Assembly (NCBI GenBank): GCA_030272155.1 | Contig: CP126194.1 | Span: 2,223,501 to 2,287,500, forward strand | DNA length: 64,000 nucleotides | Direction: 5' to 3' | Source of the DNA: Tetradesmus obliquus | Taxonomy: Eukaryota; Chlorophyta; Chlorophyceae; Sphaeropleales; Scenedesmaceae | Shown here: positions 24,638 through 35,900 of the stretch, in pieces | Layout: every line of letters begins with the position of its first letter | How positions within the stretch are numbered: position 1 is the first letter of the stretch | Made by a program: the position numbers and the translations under genes | Notes under the pieces: model-generated | Told to the model about the DNA's origin: nothing | What the model saw: the letters and a program-made list of their open reading frames with translations, nothing else | The model's database searches: none

Positions 24638-26602
24638 ATGCACAGCACGGTACACCAACAGCAGCAGCAGCCGGTAGAACACAACGCAGCAGCCTCAAAT
24701 CCCATGCATGGCAGCTACAGCCGGAGCAGCAGCACACGCAGAGCCGCATCACGTGCAGGCCGCTTGCAGGAAACACCTACAATGCCTAGCAGACCTCACA
24801 GCAGGCTGGCACAGCAGCAGCAGCATTGGTCAGCAGGAGCTGCACACTACAGCTGCAGCAGCACTGCGGATGAGCAAGCGTACATGCCTGGCCAGATGCA
24901 CCGCCCAAGTTCAAGGATGGGGCACCGCACAGACGTGCACAGCCGACAGCAGAAGCAGCAGCAGCAGATGTGTCATGATGCCATGCATGCAAGCTCTGGG
25001 ATGAGTTCACCAGCAGCAGCAGAGCACTGCCCTGCAGCTGGCGCGTGTGCCGCAGCAACCCCAGGCTATGCCAGCAGGCAGCACAGCAGCACAGGGCCAC
25101 GTGCCAGCATCAGCTGCTGCAACAGCGAGGGCACCCCCTGCAGCCCCTGCAGCCCCACCAGCCCTGGCACAAACAGCAGCAGCAGCAGCTGGAGGGCCAG
25201 CAGCAGGCCAGGCAGCGTCAGGCAGCAGCAACAGCAGCAGCACAGTCACCCTGCGGCAGGCTGTGATGTGTTCAGTGAAGGCGCACACATGGCAGCCATA
25301 CTGGAGCAGCCAGGCGGCCGCGTGTATAGTCAAGGGCAGTCCCTGCTGTTGCAGCAGCACACCGCAGCTGCGCGCTGCGCAAACCCGCTGCTGGCCAACA
25401 GCGGCAGCGCGGCTGCGCTGCTGACCGGCAGTACAGCTGCGCCAGTGGGGACAGCCTCCAGAGCAACATCTGCTGCTGCTGGCACCTTGCGCGACCGCAG
25501 TAGCCCTATGAGCACACCACGGCAACAGGCAGCCGGCAGCTACTTGGCTGCTGCTGCTGCTGTTGCAGCAGCAGCATCAAGGCAAGGCAACAGGCCAAGC
25601 TCCAGCACTGGAAGGCCCAGCAGCCGACAGCAGCAGCAGCAACAGCAGAATCAGCAGGCAAGCTGGAACACATCCAAGCTGCTGCCAGCCGGCGTGCTGT
25701 CTCAAAACCCTGCACCTGCGGCAGCCAGGCTGGGGGCAGCGTACCTACGCAGCAGCAGCAGCAGCAACAGCAGCAGCATGAGCAGAAGCAGGCCTAGCAG
25801 CGCTGCAAAGCAGCCAGCAGCAGGCGAAGTTGCTGCTGAGCTGCGCAGCCCCTCACGACAGCAGCAGCAGCAGCTATCCTACAGGCAGCGGCAGCAGAGT
25901 GCAGTGGGAGCAGCAGCAGCAGCAGCAGTGCCGCTGGCCTCTGTGCTGGCAGCAACTCCTAGAAACAGGCCCAGGAGCACCAGCAGCAGGCGGCCTGTCA
26001 GTGCAGCAGCCAGACCCAGCAGCCAACAGCAGCAGCAGCATGGTGCGGCACAGGGGCCTCTGCTGTCTGAGTACTTCCGGCCGCCGTCTGCTGCTGCTCC
26101 TGGCAGCATCAGCATGTTTGGCCTGCCAGGCATGGAGCCGCCTGGGGGCCTGGGCGCTGCTGTTCCCTCGGTGAAAGTGCCGAGTGTGCATGCCAGCTGG
26201 GATGCTGCAGTAGGGGGCCTCCTGAGCACCAGCAGCAGCAGCAGCTGCGCTGTGGTCAGTCCGAGAACAGGCACTGCTGGTGCAAGTGGTGCAGCTGCAG
26301 CTGCTGCAGCCTGCAGTCAGCTGTCTAATGCAGCAACCGGGGCAGTGCCGCAGCAGAAGCAGCAAGGGCTGAGGCCAGGATGCACTCCAGCAGCAACAGC
26401 AGTAAATGACCCGAACAGCCATGGGCCTGCTGATGGTGCAGTTGGGCCTGACAGCAGCAGGCATGCCAGGCGGCCTGGCTCTGCTGCAGCTGCCAGCAGG
26501 GACACTAGTGATGCTGCTGGTGTGCAGCAGCTGCTGCTGTGGAGTGCCGCGCATGAGATTGATGGCCGGCCAGTTACACGCAATGGGGAGCGGGCACGGT
26601 GA
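24638..26602 (+). CDS. Gln/Ser/Ala-rich protein with repeated RPSS/RPxS motifs
   Basis: A single open frame from ATG 24638 encodes 654 residues, mostly disordered. Poly-Gln (CAG) runs alternate with short basic RPSS, RPSSR, SRPSSAA, RRPVSAA and RPGS motifs. There are no folded-domain signatures or membrane segments. Basic Ser/Pro motifs in disordered chains often bind microtubules or are kinase sites, but that is only a suggestion. The stop codon overlaps a good donor (gggcacg followed by gtgaga), so the frame could continue by splicing. The coding frame is chosen for its ATG and length; CAG repeats keep other frames open too. Confidence 0.55.
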   Translation: MHSTVHQQQQQPVEHNAAASNPMHGSYSRSSSTRRAASRAGRLQETPTMPSRPHSRLAQQQQHWSAGAAHYSCSSTADEQAYMPGQMHRPSSRMGHRTDVHSRQQKQQQQMCHDAMHASSGMSSPAAAEHCPAAGACAAATPGYASRQHSSTGPRASISCCNSEGTPCSPCSPTSPGTNSSSSSWRASSRPGSVRQQQQQQHSHPAAGCDVFSEGAHMAAILEQPGGRVYSQGQSLLLQQHTAAARCANPLLANSGSAAALLTGSTAAPVGTASRATSAAAGTLRDRSSPMSTPRQQAAGSYLAAAAAVAAAASRQGNRPSSSTGRPSSRQQQQQQQNQQASWNTSKLLPAGVLSQNPAPAAARLGAAYLRSSSSSNSSSMSRSRPSSAAKQPAAGEVAAELRSPSRQQQQQLSYRQRQQSAVGAAAAAAVPLASVLAATPRNRPRSTSSRRPVSAAARPSSQQQQQHGAAQGPLLSEYFRPPSAAAPGSISMFGLPGMEPPGGLGAAVPSVKVPSVHASWDAAVGGLLSTSSSSSCAVVSPRTGTAGASGAAAAAAACSQLSNAATGAVPQQKQQGLRPGCTPAATAVNDPNSHGPADGAVGPDSSRHARRPGSAAAASRDTSDAAGVQQLLLWSAAHEIDGRPVTRNGERAR

Positions 26603-28083
26603 GATTCAGCTCGGCCTGTGGTGTGTGTCGTGTTTGGTTTGATCAAAGCGTGGTTGGAAAGGCTCTGCTGTGGCGCCTTGCTGGTAGGGCGTATGGCAGC
26701 ACCGCCTGGCAGGTTGCTGCATGATGCTTTTCTGCTGCTGCTGCTGCTGCCTGTTGATGTTGCATGCCTGGCTATCAGTGCGGCAACTTGCGACGTCGAA
26801 CGTCAGACAGGCACGCAGCCGAGGCCTGGGTTGCGAAAGACAATGTCAGGCTACACACTGCAACAATATGCCACACACAACACTTCAAGAACCCCTGCTT
26901 CTGACTGCTGCATGAGTGCTGCAGGTCCTAGATGTTGGGCGTAATAGCAGAGTGCTTTTGCATTGGCCAATGCATGCGCCATGGTGCCAGCAGCAGCTAG
27001 ACTGAGCAACGCTGGGGAAAGATCGGCGGCATCTTGCCACCACAAGGTGTCAAGTGTATGCTTGCTCACAAATGATTATGGGCTTGTGCCATTGTTGGCG
27101 CCTGCTGGGCCTGCAGCGGCTTTGCCTTTTGTTGTATGTCTGTCTTGTCCATTGCGTCAGTGTGCATGTACATGCACATGTGAATGGCTTTGACTGGTGG
27201 TTCACTGGCCTCCTGTCTTTGAGGAGGGCTGAACCGAATTGCAAGGGGCATTTTATGAGTTACATGTACAGGCCTTTGAGTGTGCCTTGCTGGACTGCTG
27301 GTCCAACAAGCCCCGGCTGCTGCATGGTCACCGTGCGGTCGCCATAATGAACAGTTCCAGTGTTTTGGAAAGGGCTCAAGTTAATAGGACTGAGGGTGTC
27401 CTGTGTTGCATCCTGCATGCTATACCAGCCTCCCACGTGCATTTCATGTCTGTATCCTTCGTTGGCTGCAGTATCGCTGCTTCAGGTGTGCCAGGTGTCG
27501 ACCTGGGCAGGCCCTGAGGGAGGGGTGTGGGGTCAGGTCATGTTTGTGCGGTCGTGACACACTCAAAGGAAGTGACAACAGGTGCATTGTGCATGTACGT
27601 GTCGTTAAGGCGTATTATGATCGTAGATGAATCCTGCGGTTGGGTTGCAAGATACTGGAGCACTGTGGCACAAGGCATGCACCTTCCTTGGCAACTGATC
27701 AGTCGTGACAGGCATCAGTGACCGCCGCGAGCAGCGAAGCGAACAGGAGCAAGTGGTGGTGTTGCTGGTATGTTTATAATGTTGAACCATCTTTATTAGA
27801 AGGTGCGGGGCGTACCAGGGTGGCGCGTCGTCAGGAGGCAATTCAAAACCTACACACAACCCTCAACTGCCTGGGTGTCTCATCGGCGCGCAGGCATTGC
27901 TAAGGGACACGGCAACGCTTGCACAGTGCCGCGTACATTCACTCGGACGCCAATCATCAACAGCAAATAGCCTGTCACTAGCCCTAAGCACTTCTGCTCC
28001 CAGTTGCACGCTTGCCCAGCAGACGTCATTAGGCCGATACAAGCAGCAGATCTGGGGCATTTAACTTGATTGCAGTTGCCGAG
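26603..28083. other. Intergenic region, no gene recognised
   Basis: Either the 3' UTR of the RPSS-rich gene or introns and small exons of it. Short frames on both strands show no family resemblance. The last few hundred bases must hold the TMEM65-like promoter. Confidence 0.4.
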
Positions 28084-29224
28084 ATGCTCCTGAGTTCCTG
28101 CAGGCATCTCAGCTGCCTGCCTGTCCTGCTCACGCAACTACAGCCCTATAGCACGGCTGAGCAGCACCAGCCCGACATTAAAGCAGCTCATCCGGAGCAG
28201 ACATCGCACGCGCAGCGTCTGACCAAGCAGCAGAAGGAGGAGGTCAGGACAGTGTTGGGAAAGTGCTTTAAGCAGGACACTGCAGGCACAGCTGGCTTGT
28301 TAGCCAAGTCACTAGACGATGATGCAAAGAAGCAGCTGCTGCTGGCACTGGAAGCAGCACTGGAGCCACCGGAGCTATCTAGGTGAGGCAGATGGTAGCG
28401 GTGACTGTGTGTGCTGCCTTCACAAGACAGAATGCCTACTGCAGAACGGCAATGCTGGTGTGTCTGAGACAGCCTGTGTCCAGCATCCTGTGTTGTCTCA
28501 GTTGGATGAGCAGTCCATGCCTGTCTGAATGTGCTTCTTGCTGTGGTGGCATGACCAACAATGGTTGTCAGCAGCAAACACGCCCCATGCTGCTGGTTCT
28601 GCACCTGCAGGGCGGCAATGGCGGGTGGCATTGCAGCAGCAGATGTGTCTGAGCCACCTCAGCAGCAGCAGCAGCAGCTGCTCAGCATGCAGGCATCCGC
28701 ACCAGTGCCAGCAGTCAAGGACGCAGAGGTGCCAGAGCCCACGACCCAGCAGCTGCTGCGTGTGGGTGTCGTCAAGGGCATCCCCTTTGTAGCCTTTGGC
28801 TTCTTTGACAACATGATCATGGTGAGGTGTAGCCGCTACAGCACTGAAGCACGCAGCAGCAGCGCTAAGCAGCGTCAGCAGCAGTGACTGTTTCATCCAG
28901 ATTATCTGCCCGCTGTCTAGTGCACAAGCTGTGCTGCGCTGATACACGTGTCACATGCTGAAATGCTGCAGTCAGGGAACAGCTTGCTGCAGCCGTGTGC
29001 TGCCCATCTCTGCTGCCCTGCAATACACGCTCTTGGCGGTTGCTGACATTGTTACCTCTGTCTTTTGCTGCAGATCACCGCTGGCGAGCAGATAGACCTT
29101 ATGTTTGGCGCCAAGCTGGGCCTGTCCAGCATGGCAGCAGCAGGCCTAGGCAACACAATTGCAGACGTAGTAGGCATCAACATCAGCCACACCATTGAGG
29201 TGAGAAGCAAGGGCGCACGCGCTC

Positions 29225-29256
<32 letters not shown>

Positions 29257-30221
29257 TAGGCTTGTGATGCATTGGGGTGGACTGCTGTTGTAGCAAAGGT
29301 GTGGCAGCGGCATTGGTGGTGGCAACAGCATGTTTTTGCACTCGCTTCCGTGAAAGCAGCAAAGAGCGCAACACACAGCAGCATGTGAAGAGTTGTGGGA
29401 GGAGGGAGATGTCGCTCATGGGACATATGACATGGCCAATGACTCATGGCACGTGTGCCAGAGCTCAGCAGTGGGATTGAGGGTTTCACGGGGCTGGGTT
29501 TTTCTGTGGCTGATGCCGGGGTCTCTGCGTCGACCAAACCGCTGCCACTGTAATTGCTGCTGCTCGCACATCAATTCGCTGCTTGTCCATGTCTTGTTTG
29601 TAGAAACTTTACTCTGTGGTGATCATCAGTGTCTGCCTGCCACCCGTGTGGTTGCTGTCTGTGCCTGTAGCAAAAGTTCAAAGGCATGCAGCACATGGCG
29701 CCGCAGCTCACCAAGGCGCAAATGAAGCTGCCGCAGACAAAACGTGAGGCACGCAGCAGCTGCTGAGCGTTCACTGTGTGTGTTGATGTCCAAGTAGCAG
29801 TGCCTGTAAAGTCTTTAGAAAAGGTAGACCTGCCAGCACACTGTTGCTAAGGTAGTGCCTGCGTGGCAGCCAATCAAGCTGCGTACTCTGTTTAACATTG
29901 ACAATTGTTATGCCACAGCCAGTGGCCGGCAGGCACCCAGCAGGCTGCTATCAAAGTTACACTGCCGTATGCTGCTATCTCTGACACACAGCTGCCTGCT
30001 ACTGCTGACTAGCCGGATCTAGCACATGATTCATTACCTTTGCTTGACCTGTTGCTGCTCCTGCAGGCGCGGCGTGGCTGGGCTGTGCACTAGGTATGGC
30101 TGTAGGCTGCTTGTTGGGCCTGACCCCGCTGCTGTTCTTCACTGAGGGCCATCATCCCCAACAGCAGCGGCCAGAGGCAGCAGAGCCGAGCAGCAGACAG
30201 CCAGCAGCAGCTGCTGGTTGA
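28084..30221 (+). CDS. TMEM65-family mitochondrial membrane protein
   Basis: Five exons, 28084-28382, 28611-28821, 29074-29199, 29671-29743 and 30067-30221, join in phase to give 287 residues. Residues ~1-100 form a presequence-like and helical N-terminal part (QKEEVRTVLGKCF, LLAKSLDDDAKKQLLLALEA). The conserved core follows: GIPFVAFGFFDNMIM, ITAGEQIDLMFGAKLG, MAAAGLGNTIADVVGI, then APQLTKAQMKLPQTK and CALGMAVGCLLGLTPLLFF. This matches TMEM65, whose animal member is a mitochondrial inner-membrane protein linked to sodium/calcium exchange. Three hydrophobic segments are visible. ATG 28084 is the first ATG in frame. A poly-Gln linker (residues ~120) is lineage-specific. Confidence 0.85.
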
Positions 30222-30851
30222 GCTTGCAGGAAAGTCAACAACGGTGCCAGCGGCTGTCGTGATGGTCCTGAGCGCGCCAAACCGCAGCGCTTGCAAGAGC
30301 AGGTGAACGAGAGACATGATGGCGTTTGCACGCAACTGCCGTTCTGTGGGCGATGTGGGCGAGACATGGCTGGCAGCTTTGATAGCACGGCTTCCCAAGC
30401 ACAGCTCACTGCAAAAATGTGAGCTGGCAGCGCGTGCTGTGTTGGCAGCAAGACTGGCGGCACATGCAGAGCATCGCAGCTGCAGAAAGCTCTTCAAGAG
30501 CAAGAGCAGGAAGTTCCTGCAATTGCGCAACGTAGTGCTTGCACAGCTGTTGCTGAGTGTCAGGTTAGGTTCGCCTGGTCGATACAGGCGTGGTTGTCCT
30601 GTGTGGTACACCACCATGCAGTGGACGAGGCTCTGCAGAGCAGCATTGGTTGTGTGCTAGCACATGCATGCATGCATGCATATGCTATGATGCAGATGGG
30701 CGTGTGGGGCAGTGCGTGCAATGCACATTGTGTGCCTGCCATTTGTTTCGTAAGGTTGCTTGCGCCAAACAGTGTTGAAGGGGTGGCGTGGATAACCATC
30801 AAAATCGTTTGCAGCATCATGGCTTTGGTTCAAAGCCGTTGTACACTTGGG

Positions 30852-30856
30852 TGTAA
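30852..30856 (+). terminator. Possible TGTAA poly(A) signal for the TMEM65-like gene
   Basis: TGTAAAAAG lies about 630 bases after the TMEM65-like stop, just before the composition changes. Confidence 0.3.
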
Positions 30857-31166
30857 AAAGTAAAGGTAACTATAGTAACGACCCTTAGCTTCAAGTATCG
30901 GGGGTAAAGGAATTTCCTTTGAGGAAATGCCATGCATACCCACCGGGTGTATGTGGTATGACTAGCATTTCAGCAATTTATGGGTTGCGTATGCTGCACG
31001 ACCTTAGTAAATCTATTTCCGCAACCGTTGGTGCAATTGAAGAGGCATCACGCTGCTGTACACGTCCACACTGCGTGCTGATTTCCCCGAAGATCGCCTT
31101 GCAGGTTTGTTGCGCTCATCAAGTTTCCTGCCGGGCGGACAAATACGTTAGATAAACTGTATAGAC

Positions 31167-31292
31167 ATGGTTCCATCAGAAGGTAGACCCACACCTCCGA
31201 TAATTGTTAAAACACGCAAGGCGGGAACACACCGCAACCCCACGGTTTATGACGCGCTTTCACTTATCAACCTGTTGGTTATCCTCGAATAG
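31167..31292 (+). CDS. Small ORF, 41 residues, in the AT-richer island
   Basis: The frame begins MVPSEGRPTPPIIVKTRKAG and ends LINLLVILE-stop. Codon use (ata, att, aaa, aca) differs from the GC-rich CAG-heavy neighbours. It might be an exon of a longer gene or a fragment inserted from elsewhere. No family recognised. Confidence 0.25.
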   Translation: MVPSEGRPTPPIIVKTRKAGTHRNPTVYDALSLINLLVILE

Positions 31293-31472
31293 CACTCCTA
31301 GACGATTAAGTACATATTTTGAGCGTTACATGCCTTGACGGTGATCTAGACCAACGCAGCTCAAGCCTCTCATTAGCCAATGTGCTGCACGATGGGTTCT
31401 GGGTCCTTTCAGTAGTGGCAGTTTGGCATATGTTCAGTTCAACCTGGGCGTCGCCCTGTGCTGGTGGACAGC

Positions 31473-32999
31473 ATGCCCTCCATGCTTCCTTGTTTGCACC
31501 AGAGCCACTGTGATGGACAGTTGCAGGACAATCAATGCCCCGATGAAGATTTCGAAGTGTTAGCTCGTAGCGATAGCAGCCTGTCTCCGTCGTCTGGTTC
31601 CTGGGCGTGTTCGTCAACCTTCGACTACTCCGAAGCCAAGGGAGTCCAGGAGGTAAGCTGCAGCACTGGAGCAATCAGAGCAAACCTGATATAGAACGCT
31701 TTGAAAGTTTTTTTGATTAGATCTGTCAAGCGTATCGCTGATCTCCTGCTGTTGGTCACGTTGCTCTTCCTGCTTTGACTGTCGTCCTCCGTCAGCCACG
31801 GCCACGCATGTACCTGACCAGCTAGATTATCTATAACTGGTTGCTTTTCCGCAGTAGTTGAAGCATCCACCTCGCTGGCTGTGTGCCTTCGCAGGTGCAG
31901 CAGTTCCAGCAGGAGCAGCCTCACCATGATACCGTGGCCTGCACCGGCCCCGTCACAGCAGCGGACCGTGCGTCAACAGTCGACAGCATGACGTGCGCAG
32001 TTGCCCTCCTGCAGCTGCCCAGCGACGCTCTCTTCCTGTCAGTGTCACTGCTTGACCGCTGCCTGGCGCGGCTACCCATGACAGCAGCAGCGGATGCTGA
32101 GGCCCTGAGCCTACTGTCCACTGCATGCTTGTGGATTGCAGCGAAGTTTGAGCAGTGCGTGGTGCCACCATCCAGCTGCCTCCTTGCAGCATCGCAGCAG
32201 TGCAGCTCACCGCACAACAGGCAGCTGCTGGTGGCGTGCGAAGCGCATGTGCTGCAGGTGCGCTAGAGCTGCAGTGCCTACGTGATACATTGGCGCTAGT
32301 GGCTTGCCTTGCGTCCCTACTGGTGGCGAGCAGTGTCGGTCTGGAGCAGCCTGCCCAGCGCAGGCCGTCTTGCTCGACATATGTCTGCTGCTTAGCAGGT
32401 GGCAGATGCCTGCTATATTGCATGCTGCTGCCAGTGGTGCATGCACCCTTCGGCATAGCTGGTTGCACTGAACATAGTTTTCACGTATGCTCTGCGCTCA
32501 TATGCTAACCTTGCATGGCTGCCACCCTGCACAGGCCCTGGACTACCGCGTCGTGCCGCGCCCCACCATCAAGGCCTGCCTGCACGCCATCTTTGCTGCG
32601 AGCGGCGCGTCAACCGCGACGCCAGAAAGCACGCAGATGACGCTGTGCGCAGCATACCTCTGCGAGATGTCGCTGCTTGAGGCCCGCCTGGTGCCATTCA
32701 TGCCCAGCCAGGTTGCTGCTGCTGCCTTTGCGGGGGCAAGCCTGCTGACAGGCTCACCCCTGGCGCATGGGCAGCTGCTGGCAGCGACCGGCTACAGCCT
32801 TGCGCAGCTCAAGCAGCCTCTGCAGCTGCTGCTGGCAGTCCACCATGTGCTGTATCAAGGCCGCGCGCTGCCGCCGGACTCCATGTATGCGACTGCGCGG
32901 CGCTACACGGCTGCTGACAAGGCGTGGATAGGCCTGCTACCGAGCATTGCGAGCACGGACGACTCGCGGTTGAAGCGCGCCGACATTGTAGAGGTTTAG
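31473..32999 (+). CDS. Cyclin (A/B-like cyclin fold)
   Basis: Three exons, 31473-31652, 31895-32257 and 32535-32999, all phase 0, give 335 residues. The cyclin N-domain spans residues ~75-180: DALFLSVSLLDRCLARLPM, then LSLLSTACLWIAAKFEQ, matching the fold's helices 2-3 (LFLTVNLIDRFL and LVGVTALLIASKYEE in classic cyclins). ALDYRVVPRPTIKACLHAIF starts the link to the C-domain, followed by AAYLCEMSLLEARLVPFMPS and AAAFAGASLL. The MRAILVDWL segment of A/B cyclins is poorly kept (STVDSMTCAVALLQ), and I see no clear RxxL destruction box, so class is uncertain. The start may lie in an earlier exon, since the first ATG follows an open frame. It would bind a cyclin-dependent kinase. Confidence 0.75.
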
Positions 33000-35900
33000 G
33001 GTGGGCTGCTGTTTAAGGGCCCAGGCTGGTGTTCATGGCTGTCAGCTGAATGTGGGGTCGGCCGCTGCTTTCCAGTTTGCTCTATATGTGCCCAGCCAGG
33101 GCTGCTGCTGTACTGCACAGCATCCGTGACAGCTGCGTGGCGTGCATGTGCAGCGTGTGCTGCAGCATTGCATCCTTCTGTATAGCACATCTAGTACGGC
33201 TACCATTTGTGTGTGGATGTTCCTGCGCAAACAGCGTGCATGCGGCTCCAACAGCATGCGGCCAATGTTTTCTTCGGCTGGCACTTGTGCTCTTAGAGCA
33301 CCGCTGCCACGGTTGGCTGAGATGCTGGAGAGGGCTGTGGCATCGCTAGCGGAGCTGCGCATGCACTCCTGTTGCACTGCAATCTGCTCTAGCTGCGTGC
33401 CATAGTGATGTGTGCGCGTGTGATATGCAGCTGTGATGCGTGAGGACGGGGTTCATAGCAACCTGAGAGCATCAGTAAGGCAGTATCCATATTGGACCGC
33501 CACGATTTATCTGTTTGGGGCGCTGAGGAGGTCTGGCTCCTCACCCCTGACTGCATCTTCATGCCTCACATGTGCCTGGCTGCAAAGCCAGCTCACTTCG
33601 CATGCTTTCATGCTGATGTGGCAGACGCAAGGGCTGCATTTCAGGGCACATTGCATGCTGAAGTGCATTGGCGGTGCACATCGCATCACCAAGCCTGCTG
33701 CCTGAGTGTGTGGCATCAGGCAGCTGGGCCCTTTGTAGTCTACGTTGACGCGGCATTGCAGTGATTGTTAACGGCGGTAGCTCTGTAGCAACCCCGCTCA
33801 GCTCACGTGGCTTCCAGCTCAGCTGGCCAGGTGGCATGCATTTCACAATAGGTCGGGTCATAAACACTGTCAAATGGGTCTTAATGGAGAGCCTCTGCCG
33901 CATCTGAGCCTGGACAGGCAATTGCCTGGTGCCATTGACAGTTAAGTACTTACAGCATTCTGTTGCGAGGCGGCGCACGCGGGGGCGGCTGCTGCCTCGT
34001 GTGTGATGTGTGGTGGGTGCAGGGCGTGTGCTGGCCCTGTTTGCAACAGGTGCATGCATGTCATCCGCATCAGGTACCATGTATCTGTCGCCGCTTCGCT
34101 TGGCAGTGAGATGCGCCAGTGATGGTGTTGTGCAAGTTGCACGACTGTCAGCACCTACTGCATTGCCCAGCATATGTGTGTTAGCTGTTATGTATCTCCT
34201 ATTGGTATCATCCTTCCTTCGCTTACGTCAAGTATATAGGTGGTGTGCGCCGTGGTCACCAGGCCATCGCAGCTGCCATGCGTGGGCTGACGGTTGCGTA
34301 CATACGTTCGGTGTGCGCGTGCTTGATCTGTCAGCCACAGACATGCTGCATGTTATTGTGCCGCTGGGCTGTGGTGGTGTACAAAGTTTGGGTGTAGCTG
34401 GCATTTCACGTGTGGAGGCCATCAAACATCACACACCTTCCACGCTTTTGTCAAGCGACATTGTGGTTGTTGACCAGCATTCTCAATTCACGCAGCGACA
34501 AAGTACCCTGAGCTGTATGCATGTGCCTGCATTGGCTGTGATCCAGCAACGCACACCCAGCAGGGCCTGCTTGCGGTCAGGAGGCGTCCTGTTTGGCCCT
34601 TAGCAGGAAGCTGCTGCGGTTGTTGCTGCTTCTGTGCTTTGCAGACACATTGTGGGTTTGCGGTGCTATAAGGGCATGTTGGCTGCCGCTCTACATGCTG
34701 ATGGCAGGACACCTGCCCCCATCTTGGTGAGCAGGTGCACCAAAGAGCACATGCTATGTTTTTTTGCACCGTGAGCAAGCACTGGCAAGCATTTCAAAAT
34801 AGATTGCTACCTGCAAAAGTGTTTTTGTGTGTGTCTAAAGGTTTCAGCGTGTTTGCCGAGCACTGGGTGTTATCTTTTGAGGGACGAGGCGTTGATCGTT
34901 TTGTTGAGGGGTCATTCACTGACATATTTGCCCAGCGGTTCTTGCTGGCTGAGAGGGTTTACGCCTGTATTACAGATGGTCGTCATGCACGAGTGCATCC
35001 CATGCTTGCCTGCAGAGGGTCAGTGGGATGGTCTGCTAGACACAAGGGGTATTAATTATACTGCTACTAAAGTGTTGGTTGTGCCCCAAGGCTGTCTGAA
35101 GCATCAGACCCATGAGATGGATTGGAGGCAACTGGCTCAGCATGCATGCTTGCACCGCATGCATTGCAGTGATGTTGCAGGCATTTTTCAGTGCTATTGT
35201 GGTTTGGCTTTTGTGTAGTTCACTGCGCTGTCACAGACACTTACACGAGCAATCGCATGCATGCTGTGCATGTTGCAGCTGGCAATGGGTTGGACAAATG
35301 GGCTAAGCTCAGCTTTGCATGTCGGCTGCCTGCAGGTCGGATGTGTTGTGGCATTTGACAGCATCTACTGCATTGTTTTATGGCAAGTGAGTACATGACA
35401 AGTAAGTACACAACCAGGGTCTTCAGGGTTGAACATGGCAGGGCATGATGTTGACAGCTCAGAGATTCAGCTGGATGTGCGCTGTGGAACGCTGCTGCTG
35501 TGGTTTGTCAGGGCAGCGCTACAGCTGTCAATTACAGCTGCAGTAGTGCTAATGCTGTTAGATAGGTTTGACCCAATTACATATTCACAAAAGCTGTTGC
35601 TTGCACCTCGTGCAAGCCTTTTAGTATCACCTTGTTTTGAGTATGTGGGATACATGTGCTGGCGTGAAGTACACACTAGGGAAGCATAAACAGTGATGGC
35701 GGTTGGCATGAAGCTCTATGCAGCATCCAATCTACAGCTCCTTCCCAGTCTCCAGACAATAGGCAGGTCACTGCCAGTGGTATGTTGTCATGGCAGCACA
35801 ACAACCTCAGAAATACTGCCATGTCCATATTGTTTGTGTCCTGCTCACCTGCATCAGCTGCTGCTGCTGCTGCATTGAGGTCTTTGAGTGATGAAGCGCT

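Larger units (their letters stand above)
30222..31472. other. Intergenic region with an AT-richer island
   Basis: 30222-30860 is probably the TMEM65-like 3' UTR. From about 30860 to 31330 the composition changes: fewer CAG/TGC words and more AT. The island holds a 41-codon frame listed separately and a coding-like plus-strand patch around 30960-31080 (SISAIYGLRMLHDLSKSISA). The cyclin promoter must lie at the right end. Confidence 0.4.

Noticed and set aside
30316-30660. 114-codon plus frame starting MMAFARNCRSVGD
   Set aside because: It lies in the probable 3' UTR of the TMEM65-like gene, before its TGTAA; the opposite strand is equally open and no family is evident.
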